Shown one piece after another: positions 34,683 through 43,300 of a DNA stretch of 62,732 nucleotides (positions are counted from its first letter, which is position 1; each line of letters starts with the position of its first letter). The notes under the pieces were generated by a model. The model had not been told where the DNA came from, ran no database searches, and saw nothing but the letters and a program-made list of their open reading frames with translations. A program made the position numbers and the translations under genes. The stretch is from Clostridiales bacterium (GTDB taxonomy: Bacteria > Bacillota > Clostridia > Christensenellales > Borkfalkiaceae): the NCBI GenBank assembly GCA_015055525.1, contig SVHZ01000006.1, forward strand, positions 1-62,732. Reading direction: 5' to 3'.

Positions 34683-34810
34683 TTTTAAGACGTTAGTTAC
34701 AAGTTAGACAAGGCTCGCAAAGTGTTTGAGATGAGATAGACCTTTTTGGTCATCGAAGTTCAAACACGAAGCAGTAACGCAGTATAACGAAGTAAATAAC
34801 GGATTAAAAT
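34683..34810. repeat. R1 element between tpiA and gpmI
   Basis: 128 bp, from TTTTAAGACGTTA to TAACGGATTAAAAT. The internal stem is GATAGACC/GGTCATC; the outer stem is GTGTTTGA/TCAAACAC (8 bp, perfect). The right end runs into the tpiA stop codon. Confidence 0.85.
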
Positions 34811-35556
34811 TACTTATTGTAATTTACAATTGCTGAAAAATCTCCAGCTTTCAATGCAGCGCCACCGATTAAGCCACCGTCAATTTCTTCCATAGCCATA
34901 AGTTCTTTAGCGTTACCCGGTTTCATAGAACCGCCGTATTGAATTCTAACTTTGCTTGCGCAAACTTCACAGAAGTTTTCAGCAAGAGTTTTTCTAATAA
35001 AGCCGATAGTTTCGTTTGCTTGTTCGCTAGTAGCAGTCTTACCAGTACCGATAGCCCAAACAGGTTCGTAAGCGATAACTAAAGCAGTAAGGTCTTCAAC
35101 GCCCTTTAAGCCTTCAACGATTTGACGCTTTAATACTTCTTCAGTTTTACCGGTTTCTCTTTCTTCTAAAGTTTCGCCAACGCAAACGATGGGGATTAAA
35201 CCTTTCTTTAACGCTTGTAAAGTTCTCTTGTTAACGGTTTCATCAGTTTCACCAAAATATTGTCTTCTTTCGCTGTGACCGATAATAACGTATTCAACGC
35301 CGAGTTCTAAAAGCATATCTGCTGAAATTTCGCCAGTGTAAGCGCCGTTATCAGCAAAGTGAACGTTTTCTGCGCCAAGTTTAATATTTGAACCCTTGAG
35401 TGCTTCGCCTACTGCGTAAATATCAGTAGCGGGAACGCAAACTACAACGTCACAGTCAGCGTCTTTAACAAGGGGTTTAAGCTCGTTAACGAGCGCTACG
35501 CCTTGAGATGGGGTAAGATTCATTTTCCAGTTACCTGCAATAATTGCTTTTCTCAT
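34810..35556 (-). CDS. tpiA: Triosephosphate isomerase
   Basis: 248 residues from the ATG at 35556 (MRKAIIAGNWKMN), preceded by GGAG. The frame stays open upstream to 35739 but that part is the R2 repeat, not protein. Catalytic Lys in GNWKMN, His in GHSERR, and Glu in AYEPVWAIGTG are all present, as is the phosphate loop GGSMKPGN. It interconverts DHAP and glyceraldehyde-3-phosphate. The stop codon abuts an R1 element. Confidence 0.96.
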   Translation of the reverse strand: MRKAIIAGNWKMNLTPSQGVALVNELKPLVKDADCDVVVCVPATDIYAVGEALKGSNIKLGAENVHFADNGAYTGEISADMLLELGVEYVIIGHSERRQYFGETDETVNKRTLQALKKGLIPIVCVGETLEERETGKTEEVLKRQIVEGLKGVEDLTALVIAYEPVWAIGTGKTATSEQANETIGFIRKTLAENFCEVCASKVRIQYGGSMKPGNAKELMAMEEIDGGLIGGAALKAGDFSAIVNYNK

Positions 35557-35605
35557 AATAATATCTCCAAAATTTTTACTTTTTAATTCGTTTTTAGGTT
35601 GAGGG

Positions 35606-35757
35606 ACAATAAATCGTTGATTAGCAATCGCAATTTGACGAGGAAAACACAAAAAAGACAAGCGTTCTCGTGAGGGCGCATACCCGTGCGGTCTGTAACC
35701 GAACGAAACGCAAAGTATTTTACAGTGTTTTGCCGTCAAAAATCAACGAGAGATTGT
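35606..35757. repeat. R2 palindromic element, copy 2
   Basis: Same core as copy 1 (35671-35702). The outer arms are different from copy 1 yet self-complementary: ACAATAAATCGTTGATT (35606-35622) against AATCAACGAGAGATTGT (35741-35757), 14 of 17 pairing, plus TTTGACG/CGTCAAA inside. It fills the pgk-tpiA gap. Confidence 0.78.
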
Positions 35758-35766
35758 AACGAAACC

Positions 35767-37080
35767 TTATCTTTCGTTAAGGCATGCGATACCTGGTAAC
35801 ACTTTACCTTCAAAGAGTTCAAGTGATGCACCGCCACCTGTTGAGATGTGACTCATCTTGTCTGCAAAGCCGAGTTGAGCAACTGCCGCCGCGCTATCGC
35901 CACCACCGATAATAGTAGTTGCGCCTTCTGCTTCAGCCATCGCTTTTGCAACTGCAATAGTACCCTTTGCTAAAGTTGGGTTTTCAAATACGCCCATAGG
36001 TCCGTTCCAAATAACGGTTTTTGCAGATTTAACTTTGCTTGCGAAAAGTTCCATAGTCTTATCGCCGATGTCAAGACCCATCATATCAGCAGGAATCTTG
36101 TCCGCATCTACAACTGAAACTTCAATTTCAGCATCAATTGGGTTCGGGAAAGATTTAGCAATAGTAGTATCGATAGGAAGAACGAGTTCCTTGCCAAGTT
36201 TTTCAGCCTTAGCAATCATTTCGTTACAGTAGTCGATTTTTTCAAGGTCAACAAGTGATGAACCAACTTCGTAACCTTTAGCCTTTAAGAAAGTGTAAGC
36301 CATACCACCGCCAACGATTAAGGTATCGCATTTTTCTAAAAGGTTTGAAATAACGTTGAGTTTATCAGCAACTTTTGCGCCACCTAAAACTGCTACGAAA
36401 GGTCTAACTGGGTTTTCAAGAGAATCAGCCATAACGCTGAGTTCCTTTTCAATAAGGAAACCGCAAACGGCAGTTTTAACAAGACCGTATTCAACGATAG
36501 CAGCGGTAGATGCGTGAGAACGGTGAGCAGTACCGAACGCATCGTTAACGTAAACGTCTGCAAAAGATGCAAGTTTTTTGCAGAATTCTAAATCTTTACC
36601 TTCTTCGCCTGCATCGAAACGAGTGTTTTCTAAAATTAACACTTCGCCGTCTTTAAGGGCTTCAACTTTAGCACAAGCATCAGCACCGATAGTATCGGTT
36701 GCGAAAGAAACTTTACCACCTAAAATTTCGTTGAGTCTATCAGCAACTGGTTTTAAGGTGTATTTTTTAATATCTTTTTTAGCCTTCTCTAAATATTCAG
36801 CGGTTGCTGCTGCTCTTTCTTCTTCAGGAAGCGCTTCAACAGCCTTCTTTTCTTTCTTGCTAAGTTTTACCTTTTCATTGAAAATGTTGTGGGGCTTGCC
36901 CATGTGAGAACAAAGGATTACCTTTGCTCCGTTTTCCATAAGGTACTTAATGGTGGGAAGAGCGCCGTTGATTCTGTTTTCATCAGTAATAACGCCGTCT
37001 TTCATAGGAACGTTGAAGTCCACTCTTACAAGGCATTTTTTACCTTTAACGTCAATATCTTTAACAGTTAATTTATTCAT
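35767..37080 (-). CDS. pgk: Phosphoglycerate kinase, with an extra charged segment
   Basis: 437 residues, against about 395 for most bacterial enzymes. The excess is a Lys/Glu/Ala-rich insertion of roughly 35 residues after SHMGKPHN (about residues 64-100). All key parts are intact: [24 protein letters not shown], the nucleotide segments and GGGDSAAA. It makes ATP from 1,3-bisphosphoglycerate. First gene of pgk-tpiA-gpmI behind a consensus promoter; gap is not in this window. Confidence 0.96.
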   Translation of the reverse strand: MNKLTVKDIDVKGKKCLVRVDFNVPMKDGVITDENRINGALPTIKYLMENGAKVILCSHMGKPHNIFNEKVKLSKKEKKAVEALPEEERAAATAEYLEKAKKDIKKYTLKPVADRLNEILGGKVSFATDTIGADACAKVEALKDGEVLILENTRFDAGEEGKDLEFCKKLASFADVYVNDAFGTAHRSHASTAAIVEYGLVKTAVCGFLIEKELSVMADSLENPVRPFVAVLGGAKVADKLNVISNLLEKCDTLIVGGGMAYTFLKAKGYEVGSSLVDLEKIDYCNEMIAKAEKLGKELVLPIDTTIAKSFPNPIDAEIEVSVVDADKIPADMMGLDIGDKTMELFASKVKSAKTVIWNGPMGVFENPTLAKGTIAVAKAMAEAEGATTIIGGGDSAAAVAQLGFADKMSHISTGGGASLELFEGKVLPGIACLNER

Positions 37081-37110
37081 AGAATAACTCCTTCAAAATT
37101 TACTATTAAC

Positions 37111-37139
37111 ATTTTAACTTTTTTTAGTCAACTTGTCAA
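37111..37139 (-). promoter_or_regulatory. Promoter of pgk-tpiA-gpmI
   Basis: TTGACA (37134-37139), 17 bases, TAAAAT (37111-37116), then a GAAGGAG site before the ATG at 37080. Confidence 0.86.
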
Positions 37140-37148
37140 ACGTTATAA

Positions 37149-38150
37149 CTACGTTTTGCTAACTTTTAGCCTATATCCTACCCTTTTTGACGGTTTTTTG
37201 TCGTTAATTATCAAAGAGCATAGGTTAGTTACCGGTTTTAGAGCGGGAAGAAGTATTATAGTTACCACTACGTTAAACAAAGTGTGAAAGTTTGCAATTT
37301 GCCTTTCTATCCCACCTGAAAAGGTTGCAAACGCGCTCGACACTTGACTTGAAAATATTGAAAGCGGAAAAAACAAAATAACCGCGCCTACAATATTGAA
37401 GAAAATATTAAAAAATGCAGACCGCCTTGCCTCTATCGACTTTCCACTTGCCGCAAATAGCACGCAAACGCAAGTTCCTATGTTAGAACCTAGGATTAAA
37501 AACATACTGCTTTCAAAACTTAAAAGCCCGTTCGATGCAAGAATTATCATAACGCTAGTAACTGCCGAAGAACTTTGAATTATCGCGGTAACCACTATTC
37601 CGTTAATTAGCAAAATAAAATGGTTTTTAACTAGGAAAAAACTTCTAAACGCCTCGAAGTTCTTAAAATAGGCAACGCTATCAGATATTACGTTAAGACC
37701 GAAAAAGAGCATGCCAAACCCAGCAAAAACCCCACCCGTCAAATTTAACTTTTCATTTTTGAAAAAGGATAAAATAAGCCCGATAAAAGCAATCAACGAG
37801 CCGAGAGCGGTTATATCGAAAGCGGAACTACCTGATAGAGATACTAATTGAGCGGTAATCGTCGTTCCAATATTTGCGCCCATTATCACGGCGGAGGCAG
37901 AGTAAAAGGATAAAATACCACTCGAAACAAACCCAACGAGTATAACGTTCGTTGCTATGCTCGATTGAATTAACGCAGTTGAGATTGCGCCGGTAAGAAC
38001 ACCCGCATATTTGTTTTTCGTAAAAGTTCCAAGAACTTTTTGCATATTCTTACCCGTGAGTTTTTCCATATTTCCGCTCATAAATTTAAGCCCTAAAATA
38101 AAGAAAGTTATTCCGCCAAGCGTCATCAAAATATATCTAAAAACGTACAT
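37149..38150 (-). CDS. Na+/Pi-cotransporter family protein (NptA/YjbB type), no PhoU domain
   Basis: 333 residues. Two inverted Na/Pi repeats are visible: TALIQSSIATN with GANIGTTITAQ, and TAIIQSSSAVTSV with GSNIGTCVC. The QSSS motifs are the ion-binding signature. It probably moves phosphate with sodium. Many relatives continue with a C-terminal PhoU-like domain; this one stops after the transporter with a short basic tail. Confidence 0.87.
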   Translation of the reverse strand: MYVFRYILMTLGGITFFILGLKFMSGNMEKLTGKNMQKVLGTFTKNKYAGVLTGAISTALIQSSIATNVILVGFVSSGILSFYSASAVIMGANIGTTITAQLVSLSGSSAFDITALGSLIAFIGLILSFFKNEKLNLTGGVFAGFGMLFFGLNVISDSVAYFKNFEAFRSFFLVKNHFILLINGIVVTAIIQSSSAVTSVMIILASNGLLSFESSMFLILGSNIGTCVCVLFAASGKSIEARRSAFFNIFFNIVGAVILFFPLSIFSSQVSSAFATFSGGIERQIANFHTLFNVVVTIILLPALKPVTNLCSLIINDKKPSKRVGYRLKVSKT

Positions 38151-38195
38151 ACTTAATTGTATTTTAACACGCTGTATTTTATGATTTTTCTAAAA

Positions 38196-38222
38196 TAAAA
38201 AAACGGCAAGCAATTGCCGTTT
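38196..38222 (-). terminator. Terminator of the trmL operon
   Basis: RNA-sense AAACGGCAA and UUGCCGUUU arms with a four-base loop and seven U. The R1 element lies between the trmL stop and this terminator, so it is transcribed as 3' UTR. Confidence 0.88.
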
Positions 38223-38253
38223 AGATATACTCAAAGCCTATTAAATGCTCTTA

Positions 38254-38375
38254 TTTTAAGCCGTTAGTTACAAGCAAGACAAGGCTCGCAAAGTGTTTGA
38301 GATGAGATAGACCTTTTTGGTCATCAAAACACCAAGCAGTAACGCAGTATTGCGCCGTTTATAACGGATTAAAAT
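38254..38375. repeat. R1 element after trmL
   Basis: 122 bp, TTTTAAGCCGTTA to TAACGGATTAAAAT. The internal stem is GATAGACC/GGTCATC and the outer stem GTGTTT/AAACAC. The right end merges with the trmL stop codon. Confidence 0.85.
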
Positions 38376-38869
38376 TAGTCTTTTCTACCTGTTAGAAAAC
38401 CCACTTCGTTAAGACCTTCGAAGTTGTTTTGGCGGAGAGCCTCGTATAAGGTTAAGGCTACGGAATTTGATAAATTCAAACTGCGTAAATTGCCAAACAT
38501 AGGTATTCTTAAAGTCTTATCGTAATTATCTTTCAAAAGCGGTTCGGGAAGACCGTGAGATTCCTTGCCGAAAATTAAAAAATCTCCGTCCTTAAAATTA
38601 ACTTCACTATAAACTTTATTGCCTTTTGTGGACATAAAGTAAAAATTTCCACCCTTGTTCTTTTCAAAAAACTCGGTTAAATTTTCATAATAGTGAACGT
38701 CTAAATATTGCCAATAATCAAGCCCTGCTCTTTTTAAGTGCTTGTCCGAAAGTTCAAACCCAAAGGGTTTAATCATATGTAACGACGAATTTGTCGCCGC
38801 GCAAGTTCTTGATATATTGCCCGTGTTTTGAGGAATTTCAGGCTCTACTAAAACTACGTTGAATTTCAT
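38375..38869 (-). CDS. trmL: tRNA (cytidine/uridine-34-2'-O)-methyltransferase
   Basis: 164 residues, a SPOUT enzyme of the SpoU class. Motif 1 is PEIPQNTGNISRTCAATN, motif 2 FGKESHGLP, motif 3 IPMFGNLRSLNLSNSVALTLYEALRQ. It methylates the wobble ribose of certain leucine tRNAs. It is the last gene of the spoVB-mazG-dus unit and follows the nitrilase-like gene by one base. Confidence 0.95.
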   Translation of the reverse strand: MKFNVVLVEPEIPQNTGNISRTCAATNSSLHMIKPFGFELSDKHLKRAGLDYWQYLDVHYYENLTEFFEKNKGGNFYFMSTKGNKVYSEVNFKDGDFLIFGKESHGLPEPLLKDNYDKTLRIPMFGNLRSLNLSNSVALTLYEALRQNNFEGLNEVGFLTGRKD

Positions 38870-38870
38870 A

Positions 38871-39527
38871 TTAATCCTTTATACCCCTACGCTTGGTTTT
38901 ATACAAAACGTACTCGCGTTTTACAGGGATAATTAAACTTGATTTATCTTCTATGCTCTTTGCGCATATCTCGCCTTTATTATCGCTTGCAATAACACCC
39001 GTTTTAGTTAAAAATATCACGGGGATTCCAAAAAGATAGGCGTAAGTTCTTATTAAAAAGTTGTACTGCGGTTTTTCTTCAATGGGCGTGATTGCAATAA
39101 TGATATCGGCATCGCAAAGCGACATCGACCTTATCGCATCGAAATTTTTTATATCGTCGCCGACAATCGCGCCTATTTTGCACGCCGACGTTTGATAAAC
39201 CTTAAAACTTCCACCCACTTGATAAGGGCTGTTATCACAACTAAAAACGGTGTCCGATATGCCTAAAAGTTTACCTTTATCGGCTATTATTATAGACTGT
39301 TTTAATATGCCGTAATTGTCAGTTATCGCACCCACAAGCACAACGCCGTTGACTTTTTTTGAAAAATTACTAAGCGTTGGAAGTTTATTTTCAGCGCCCG
39401 AAAGTTCGTATTTATAACTTACTTTACCCAAACTTTCAAAGCCGTACACAAAAATTTGAAATTTCTCGTCAAAGTTAACGCTTTCACTTTTGATTTTTGC
39501 TACTTTACTTGTATATATTTTAAGCAT
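38871..39527 (-). CDS. Nitrilase-superfamily-like protein lacking the catalytic Cys
   Basis: 218 residues from the ATG at 39527; a TTG two codons upstream is an alternative. The middle looks like a carbon-nitrogen hydrolase: KGKLLGISDTVF, the G-rich FKVYQTSACKIGAIVGDDI strand, and SLCDADIIIAITPIEE. Where active enzymes have the catalytic Cys (I-C-x-D) this protein has VGDD. The N-terminal Glu strand is also not obvious. It may be a binding or structural relative, or a decaying gene, though the frame is fully open within a tight operon. Function unknown. Confidence 0.6.
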   Translation of the reverse strand: MLKIYTSKVAKIKSESVNFDEKFQIFVYGFESLGKVSYKYELSGAENKLPTLSNFSKKVNGVVLVGAITDNYGILKQSIIIADKGKLLGISDTVFSCDNSPYQVGGSFKVYQTSACKIGAIVGDDIKNFDAIRSMSLCDADIIIAITPIEEKPQYNFLIRTYAYLFGIPVIFLTKTGVIASDNKGEICAKSIEDKSSLIIPVKREYVLYKTKRRGIKD

Positions 39528-39572
39528 AATCAACCCACACTACACTATTATACTGTGGGAATTTGAAAAAGG

Positions 39573-40514
39573 TTAAAGGTTGACGCTAAGTAAAATTTCT
39601 CTCACTTTATCAATATCCAAACTTGCAAAAATTTCTTCTTTTAGTTTTTTGCCACCGTTCACGCCTTTTAAGTAGTAAGACGCTTGTTTTCTAAACACGA
39701 TAGCGCCTCGTTCAGTTCCGTAACGCTCTTTTAATAAATCTATTTGAATTGATATTAAATCTTTGAGTGAATAGTCGCAAGTCTTACCTAAAATTTGTGA
39801 AAATATTAGGGGGTTTTCAAGCGCTCCACGCGCAATCATAACCCCGTCTGCCCCCGTTCTATCCATCATAATATCGGCGTCGAGTTTAGTGAAAATTCCA
39901 CCGTTTGCAATAACGGGAATTGAAACGGCGTTCTTTGCTTTTTCAATTTCTAAATAATTTACTTCACCGCTGTAATAAGCCGTTCTAACTCTGCCGTGAA
40001 TAGTTATTAAACTTGCGCCACTATCTTCGCACATTTTGGCAAAGTCGCGAGTTACGAAATTATTTTCAGTTAAACCTATTCTAAACTTTACCGTAACCGG
40101 TTTTCCGCTCTTTGCAACCGAACTTATAATTTTAGACGCTTGCTTTATATCGCTTAACAAAAACGAGCCTTCGCCGTTAGAGTAAATTTTAGGAACGGGG
40201 CAACCCATATTGATATCTATGATATCAAACTTTTCAAGGTGACCGCTACTTGCAATCTCGCCCATAATATTTTCGTCCGCGCCGAAAATTTGAACTGCTT
40301 TTATCTTCTCGCCGTCGTAAGTTTCTAAAAGTTCACTCGATGCTTGCGGGGTATATTTAAGACCCTTGCAACTTACCATCTCGGTAAAACAAAGCCCTGC
40401 GCCAGCGAGCGAACAAACCTTTCTCATACTCGAATCTGAAAACCCTGCAAGCGGAGCAAAAAATAAATTGTTAGGAGTTTCAACGCTACCTATTTTTATC
40501 TTTTTTATCTGCAT
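39573..40514 (-). CDS. dus: tRNA-dihydrouridine synthase
   Basis: 313 residues, an FMN-binding TIM barrel. PLAGFSDSSMRKVC at the start, DINMGCPVPK with the catalytic cysteine, the KFRIG strand, TIHGRVRTAYYSG and GADGVMIARGALENP. It reduces uridines in tRNA D-loops. It is one base from mazG in the same operon. Confidence 0.95.
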   Translation of the reverse strand: MQIKKIKIGSVETPNNLFFAPLAGFSDSSMRKVCSLAGAGLCFTEMVSCKGLKYTPQASSELLETYDGEKIKAVQIFGADENIMGEIASSGHLEKFDIIDINMGCPVPKIYSNGEGSFLLSDIKQASKIISSVAKSGKPVTVKFRIGLTENNFVTRDFAKMCEDSGASLITIHGRVRTAYYSGEVNYLEIEKAKNAVSIPVIANGGIFTKLDADIMMDRTGADGVMIARGALENPLIFSQILGKTCDYSLKDLISIQIDLLKERYGTERGAIVFRKQASYYLKGVNGGKKLKEEIFASLDIDKVREILLSVNL

Positions 40515-40515
40515 T

Positions 40516-41931
40516 TTATTCTCCGCGTTTTATATCGTTATAAATATCGTCAAGCTCATCAGCCGATAAATCGTTAAGAGTTTTACCACGCTTTATCACT
40601 TCGTTTTCAACGAGAGTAAATCTATTGATAAATTTTTCAGTAGACCTTTTGAGAGCAAGTTCGCCTTCTGTGCCTAACAACCTTAAAACGTTTACCGCGC
40701 TAAACAATAAATCTCCGCACTCGCCTTCAATTTCGCTAGCGTTTTTAGATGAAATTGCATTTTCAAGTTCTAAAATCTCTTCTTTTAGTTTTAAGATAGC
40801 GTCGCTTACGCTTGCAAAGTCAAAACCGTATTTACTAGCCCTTTTCCCAACCTTTTCAGCGCGCATTATAGACGGCATCGCAGAAGGAACTGCGCTTAAA
40901 TATTCGCTAGCCGTTTGATAACCTTTTTCGGTAATTTTATTGGCGTTCCAAAAACCTAACGCGTCTTCTCCGCTACCTGCTTTATCGTTTCCAAAAACGT
41001 GAGAGTGGCGGTAGATAAGTTTTGAACATAGCTCAGATAAAACGTCGTAACGGGAATATCTTGAATCTTCTTCGCCAAAAGTTAGATAGAACGCCGATTG
41101 AAGTATAAGATCGCCCGTTTCTTCAATAATCATATCGTCGTCTTCACTTTCAACTGCGTCAACGAGTTCATACGCCTCTTCAATTACGTTTTTAAGTATT
41201 GATTTTTCAGTTTGTTCCCTATCCCAAGGGCAACCGCTAGGCGACCTTAAAACTTCTAAAACGGTCATAAGGTCTGAAAAGTCGTATCTATGCTTTTTTG
41301 TAAGCGGAAGTTTAGGAATATATAAACAAGTTGAATAACCGTATTTTTTAAGCCTATCAAGTTCGTAGAGTTTAATCTTCTTAACTTTGTCGTTATCAGT
41401 AACGATAACGTCAATTTCTTCACCGAACCTATCGGATAGTGAAAGTTTAACTGAACTTGCGGTTATAACGCTATCAATAGCGGTAACGACTAAGGGAAGA
41501 TTTAATTCGTTCACGCTTAAATCGTAACAAGAAACGGTTGTGATATTGCTAGAACAAACTCCCGCCCTTTCCAAGCATTTTGCCGTGTGAGAAACGCCTG
41601 CTATAACTTCAACGTCTTTGGCTTTTTGCAAAATATACGAAACGGAATTATCTTCAATAGCCGAACCGTCAACCAAATAGCAAACGGGGGAAATTTTAGC
41701 CATTTTCAAAATCTCTTCGCCTAAATTTTTATTCAGCGTGTCAAAATTACGGCTCTTTTGATAAATGCTATCAAGCGTTTTAATATCGCCGAAATTTTCT
41801 TTAATAAAAGCAAAACTCAAAGTTTCGCCCGTTCTTGCTATAACGTTTTGATGATTTTCAATTATTGTTTTAGCGCGAAGCGGTAAATCGTTACCGTCAA
41901 CCCCTAACCCTATAACGGTTATCTTGAACAT
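40516..41931 (-). CDS. mazG: YabN-like MazG nucleotide pyrophosphohydrolase with N-terminal methylase-like domain
   Basis: 471 residues. The first 215 resemble a tetrapyrrole methylase fold (VIGLGVDGNDLPLRA at the start), as in Bacillus YabN. Two MazG repeats follow: GCPWDREQT with IEEAYELVDA (EExxE metal site), and a second with KEEILELENA. MazG cleaves non-canonical NTPs. It overlaps the flippase gene by 35 bp, an order also found in Bacillus (yabM-yabN). Confidence 0.92.
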   Translation of the reverse strand: MFKITVIGLGVDGNDLPLRAKTIIENHQNVIARTGETLSFAFIKENFGDIKTLDSIYQKSRNFDTLNKNLGEEILKMAKISPVCYLVDGSAIEDNSVSYILQKAKDVEVIAGVSHTAKCLERAGVCSSNITTVSCYDLSVNELNLPLVVTAIDSVITASSVKLSLSDRFGEEIDVIVTDNDKVKKIKLYELDRLKKYGYSTCLYIPKLPLTKKHRYDFSDLMTVLEVLRSPSGCPWDREQTEKSILKNVIEEAYELVDAVESEDDDMIIEETGDLILQSAFYLTFGEEDSRYSRYDVLSELCSKLIYRHSHVFGNDKAGSGEDALGFWNANKITEKGYQTASEYLSAVPSAMPSIMRAEKVGKRASKYGFDFASVSDAILKLKEEILELENAISSKNASEIEGECGDLLFSAVNVLRLLGTEGELALKRSTEKFINRFTLVENEVIKRGKTLNDLSADELDDIYNDIKRGE

Positions 41932-43225
41932 TTTTTAACCTTCTTTTAACGTCGTTATAAATAATATATCCTAAATTTACAAAACACGCAACAAAATAAC
42001 AAACTATATCGCTATAAATTGCTCCAAAAATATTTATTTTTGGATTTGATAAAAGTAAGATAGATAAAATTATCTTAAAAACTCCGCCCAAAATTCCACT
42101 TAATAGCGTTATCCTAAACTTTCCAAGCGCGTTTACGATAGCAACGCTCGTTTGCATAAGCGATAAAAAAACTACCGATAAAGAAGATATTTTTAACGTT
42201 TCAATAGCAACTGTTTTTCCGTAATCACCCAAACCACCGTACAGCAATTTTATAATAAGCGGAGAAAAAATATAAGTTAAAACTCCTAACAAACTTGCCA
42301 AAACTATTGTTATAGATATTGTTTTTACACTCTCGTAAAAATAGTTTTCCCCACTTTTTTTAAGCCGAGAAATAACGGGGATTGAAGAAATTGCTATTGC
42401 GTAACACAAACTAATAGGAAGACTTATAACGCTCTCGACAGCGCCCGTTAATATCCCGTAAAGTTCAGTTGCTTTGCTAGAATAATTTGAAATTATATTT
42501 ATAATCAAAAAACTATCAACCGTTCTAATTAGCGGAACTATCAAAGTTATAGCCATCATTGGAATTACGGTTGAAAATATAGGTTTTAGGTTGGTTTTTT
42601 CATTTAATAAACCGTAAAACACTTGTTTTTTAACCTTAAATAAAAAGTATATCAAAGTTATAACTTCGGATAAAGTTACCGATAAAACCGCAAGGCTAAC
42701 GGCTAAAAGAACGTTATCTCTTACCATATAGCAAAGCGTTAGACCAAACGCCACTTTTGAAAGTTGTTCAAGCACTTGCGAAAACGCCGTTGGGCGCATA
42801 TTTGAAAAGCCTTGAAAATAACCCCTAAAACAAGAAATTATACTAACTAAAAATATTGACGGCGAAAGAATTAAATAGCAAACGCCCGCGCCTTCGTTTC
42901 CTTGAAAAGAGGCTATTTGTCTTGAAAAAATAGCGGTTATCAAAGAGAGAATAAAACCTATTACACCAAAAGTTTTTATAGAACTTTTAAGCACTATCAC
43001 GGGGTTATTGCCTTCGGCAACAAGTTTACTCATACCACTCGGCACGCCGGTTGAAGAAAAGGTTAAAAGTAATGCGTAAAAAGGAAAGACCATTTGATAA
43101 AGACCTATCCCCTTTGCCCCCAGCAAGTTAGTTAAAGGTATTCTATAAATAGCGCCTAAAAGTTTGGTTATAAATCCGCCCAACGATAAAATAAAAGCGC
43201 CCCTTAAAATACTTGATTTTTTCAT
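41897..43225 (-). CDS. spoVB: SpoVB/MurJ-like MOP-superfamily flippase
   Basis: 442 residues, about 12-14 membrane helices. The N-terminus ILRGAFILSLGGFITKLLGAIYRIPLTNLLG is divided by a basic loop typical of SpoVB (quoted in pieces: GGFITKLLGAIYRIP). The family flips lipid-linked precursors such as lipid II or spore-cortex intermediates. Position before mazG matches Bacillus yabM, so a vegetative flippase is as likely as a sporulation one; no other sporulation gene is in the window. Confidence 0.86.
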   Translation of the reverse strand: MKKSSILRGAFILSLGGFITKLLGAIYRIPLTNLLGAKGIGLYQMVFPFYALLLTFSSTGVPSGMSKLVAEGNNPVIVLKSSIKTFGVIGFILSLITAIFSRQIASFQGNEGAGVCYLILSPSIFLVSIISCFRGYFQGFSNMRPTAFSQVLEQLSKVAFGLTLCYMVRDNVLLAVSLAVLSVTLSEVITLIYFLFKVKKQVFYGLLNEKTNLKPIFSTVIPMMAITLIVPLIRTVDSFLIINIISNYSSKATELYGILTGAVESVISLPISLCYAIAISSIPVISRLKKSGENYFYESVKTISITIVLASLLGVLTYIFSPLIIKLLYGGLGDYGKTVAIETLKISSLSVVFLSLMQTSVAIVNALGKFRITLLSGILGGVFKIILSILLLSNPKINIFGAIYSDIVCYFVACFVNLGYIIYNDVKRRLKNVQDNRYRVRG

Positions 43226-43259
43226 ATAAAAAGTATGTTAAAAAACGCTTAAAATATAC

Positions 43260-43290
43260 GAAAAACGCAAGGCGTTCAACCTTGCGTTTT
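43260..43290 (-). terminator. Terminator after putP
   Basis: AAAACGCAAGG and CCTTGCGTTTT arms (11 bp) with a seven-base loop and T run on the minus strand. Confidence 0.87.
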
Positions 43291-43300
43291 GTGTTAAAAA

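Noticed and set aside
35557-35739. Open N-terminal extension of tpiA
   Set aside because: It translates the R2 repeat; the true start at 35556 has a GGAG site and the normal MRKAIIAGNWKMN beginning.
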